Assembly (NCBI GenBank): GCA_030916665.1
Contig: JAUPWC010000447.1
Coordinates: forward strand, 1-6,817
Source: Verrucomicrobiota bacterium
GTDB lineage: Bacteria > Verrucomicrobiota > Verrucomicrobiia > Opitutales > Opitutaceae
DNA length: 6,817 nt
Direction: 5' to 3'
Part shown: piece after piece, positions 5,808 to 6,817 of the stretch
Layout: each line of letters opens with the position of its first letter
Numbering within the stretch: position 1 is the first letter of the stretch
Program-made: the position numbers and the translations under genes
Notes under the pieces: generated by a model
What the model was told of the DNA's origin: nothing
Database searches by the model: none
What the model saw: only the letters and a program-made list of their open reading frames with translations

Positions 5808-6245
5808 GTGAGCGATCCCATCCCACCGCCCGAGTCGAAGCGCCGCAATTTCCGGAACTTCTTCCAGTCGGTGCGCTACGCGATCGAGGGTTTCTGGGCG
5901 GCCCTGAAGCACGAGCCGTCGTTCCGTGAGGACCTGGTTTTTGTCATCATCCTGACTCCGCTCGCGGTGATTCTGCCGGTCAACGCGGTCTCGACCGCGG
6001 TGATGATCGCCTCGCTCTTCCTGATCGTGATCGCCGAGCTGCTGAACTCCGCCATCGAGTGGACTATCGACGACATTTCGCTGGAGAAACGCCCCTTCGC
6101 CAAAAAAGCCAAGGACATGGGCAGCGCGGCCGTCTTTCTCGCCTACATCAACTGCATCGTCGTGTGGGGCGTGATTTTCTACTCCAACTGGCACCGCATC
6201 GCGACGCTCGAGTTTCTGAAATGGCCGCCGCCGTTTTTGCCGTAG
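5808..6245 (+). CDS. dgkA: diacylglycerol kinase DgkA (prokaryotic integral-membrane type)
   Basis: Small inner-membrane lipid kinase; in Gram-negative bacteria it phosphorylates diacylglycerol with ATP to phosphatidic acid, recycling lipid by-products of envelope glycan synthesis. The 145-residue product matches E. coli DgkA through its signature: HEPSFRED (35-42), the first hydrophobic span (about 43-57), a second (63-76), ELLNSAIE (77-84), then AKDMGSAAV (101-109) and a third span (about 110-125). Residues E77, N80, E84, K102 and D103 correspond to E. coli E69, N72, E76, K94 and D95, so the active site is intact. The protein is longer than E. coli's (about 120) through a proline/basic N-terminal tail and a tail ending WPPPFLP. 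GTG 5808 is the only sensible start; it has no Shine-Dalgarno, and the frame stays open far upstream only as an overlap with the SeqA-like gene. An undecaprenol kinase role is less likely. Confidence 0.92.
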   Translation: MSDPIPPPESKRRNFRNFFQSVRYAIEGFWAALKHEPSFREDLVFVIILTPLAVILPVNAVSTAVMIASLFLIVIAELLNSAIEWTIDDISLEKRPFAKKAKDMGSAAVFLAYINCIVVWGVIFYSNWHRIATLEFLKWPPPFLP

Positions 6246-6270
6246 ACCGGACGCAGCGTTCCCTTTTCAC

Positions 6271-6817
6271 ATGAAGCTGTTCGTCATCACCGGCGCCATT
6301 CTTGCCGCCACCCTTGCGGGAGCTGAAACCCAGGCAACGCCCTCACCCTCCATGGAGACCCGCATCTACAAGCGTGTGGCCGGCCGGGAACTGCAGGTTG
6401 ATGTCTTTCAACCGGGCGCAGAATCCGCCCGGACCGGCCGCCCCACCATCGCCTTCTTCCATGGCGGCGGCTGGGTTTTCGGCAGCCCGGCCGAATTCCA
6501 CGGTGCCTGCCGGCGTTATGCGGCCAAAGGTTTCGTCACCTTCTCCTTCCAATACCGGCTCTCGATCAAGGCCGACGGAACCTATCCTCATCCCGACATC
6601 ACCCTCGTCGAATCCGTGAAGGATGCCCGGTCCGCCATCAGCTGGCTCCGGGCCAATGCCACGAGCCTCGGGATTGATCCGCACCGGATCGTGGTGGCAG
6701 GCCAGTCGGCCGGCGGTCAGCTCGCCTGGTCCACCGCGCTTTTCGACACCGTCAATGAGGAAGGCGACGACCTGAAAACCAGCCCACACCCCGACGCCCT
6801 GCTGCTCTATTCGAGCA
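6271..6817 (+). CDS. secreted alpha/beta hydrolase (esterase/lipase-like), 3' partial
   Basis: The first 182 residues of an exported alpha/beta-hydrolase. The N-terminus MKLFVITGAILAATLAGA is a signal peptide with probable cleavage after residue 18, so the enzyme acts in the periplasm or outside. The mature part shows the oxyanion-hole motif HGGGW (64-68) and the nucleophile elbow GQSAGG (144-149, catalytic Ser146). Between them are the usual features of the HSL/BD-FAE-like esterase group: FQYRL (93-97), KDARSAISWLRANA (117-130) and GIDPHRI (134-140). The acid and histidine of the triad lie beyond the window. ATG 6271 is 25 bases after the dgkA stop, with no Shine-Dalgarno but with a good signal peptide right behind it; co-transcription with dgkA is plausible. 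Carbohydrate-ester or carboxylester cleavage is the likely chemistry; the substrate is unknown. Confidence 0.85.
   Translation, partial: MKLFVITGAILAATLAGAETQATPSPSMETRIYKRVAGRELQVDVFQPGAESARTGRPTIAFFHGGGWVFGSPAEFHGACRRYAAKGFVTFSFQYRLSIKADGTYPHPDITLVESVKDARSAISWLRANATSLGIDPHRIVVAGQSAGGQLAWSTALFDTVNEEGDDLKTSPHPDALLLYSS

Overview
The window is GC-rich bacterial DNA (roughly two thirds G+C by eye), densely coding, with eight protein genes, two of them cut by the window edges. No tRNA, rRNA, CRISPR array, transposase or phage gene is visible, and no gene-free stretch exceeds about 160 bases. The mix of a DUF481-type outer-membrane protein with a long N-terminal extension, a TIGR02466-type 2OG oxygenase, a Gram-negative DgkA, few Shine-Dalgarno sequences and a GGGGTCTCCGA palindromic repeat suggests a Gram-negative bacterium, possibly of the Verrucomicrobia (Opitutaceae-like). 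That placement is an inference and needs a database search.

Layout. Positions 1-1673 (+): the C-terminal half of an RNA 2',3'-cyclic phosphodiesterase (ThpR), then a full-length two-domain chromate transporter (ChrA). Positions 1754-3172 (+): an unusual fusion of a THEP1-like P-loop NTPase with a polytopic membrane domain. It converges on a DUF481-family outer-membrane protein at 3248-4309 (-), and the two are separated by hairpins that can terminate in both directions. A 115-base divergent intergenic region follows, then four plus-strand genes: a putative 2OG-Fe(II) oxygenase (4425-5042), a SeqA-like protein (5146-5652), DgkA diacylglycerol kinase (5808-6245) and the start of a secreted alpha/beta hydrolase (6271 onward). 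A composite palindromic repeat of about 106 bases lies between the SeqA-like gene and dgkA.

How the genes fit together. This is not one obvious pathway. Several products belong to the envelope (ChrA, NTPase-membrane fusion, DUF481 protein, DgkA, exported hydrolase), while ThpR and the SeqA-like protein act on nucleic acids.

The two most notable items are the SeqA-like protein and the NTPase-membrane fusion. The first matches both the N-terminal oligomerisation motif and the C-terminal DNA-binding core of E. coli SeqA, but appears to lack the asparagines that read hemimethylated GATC. The second has an energy-coupling-transporter-like flavour but no recognisable substrate.
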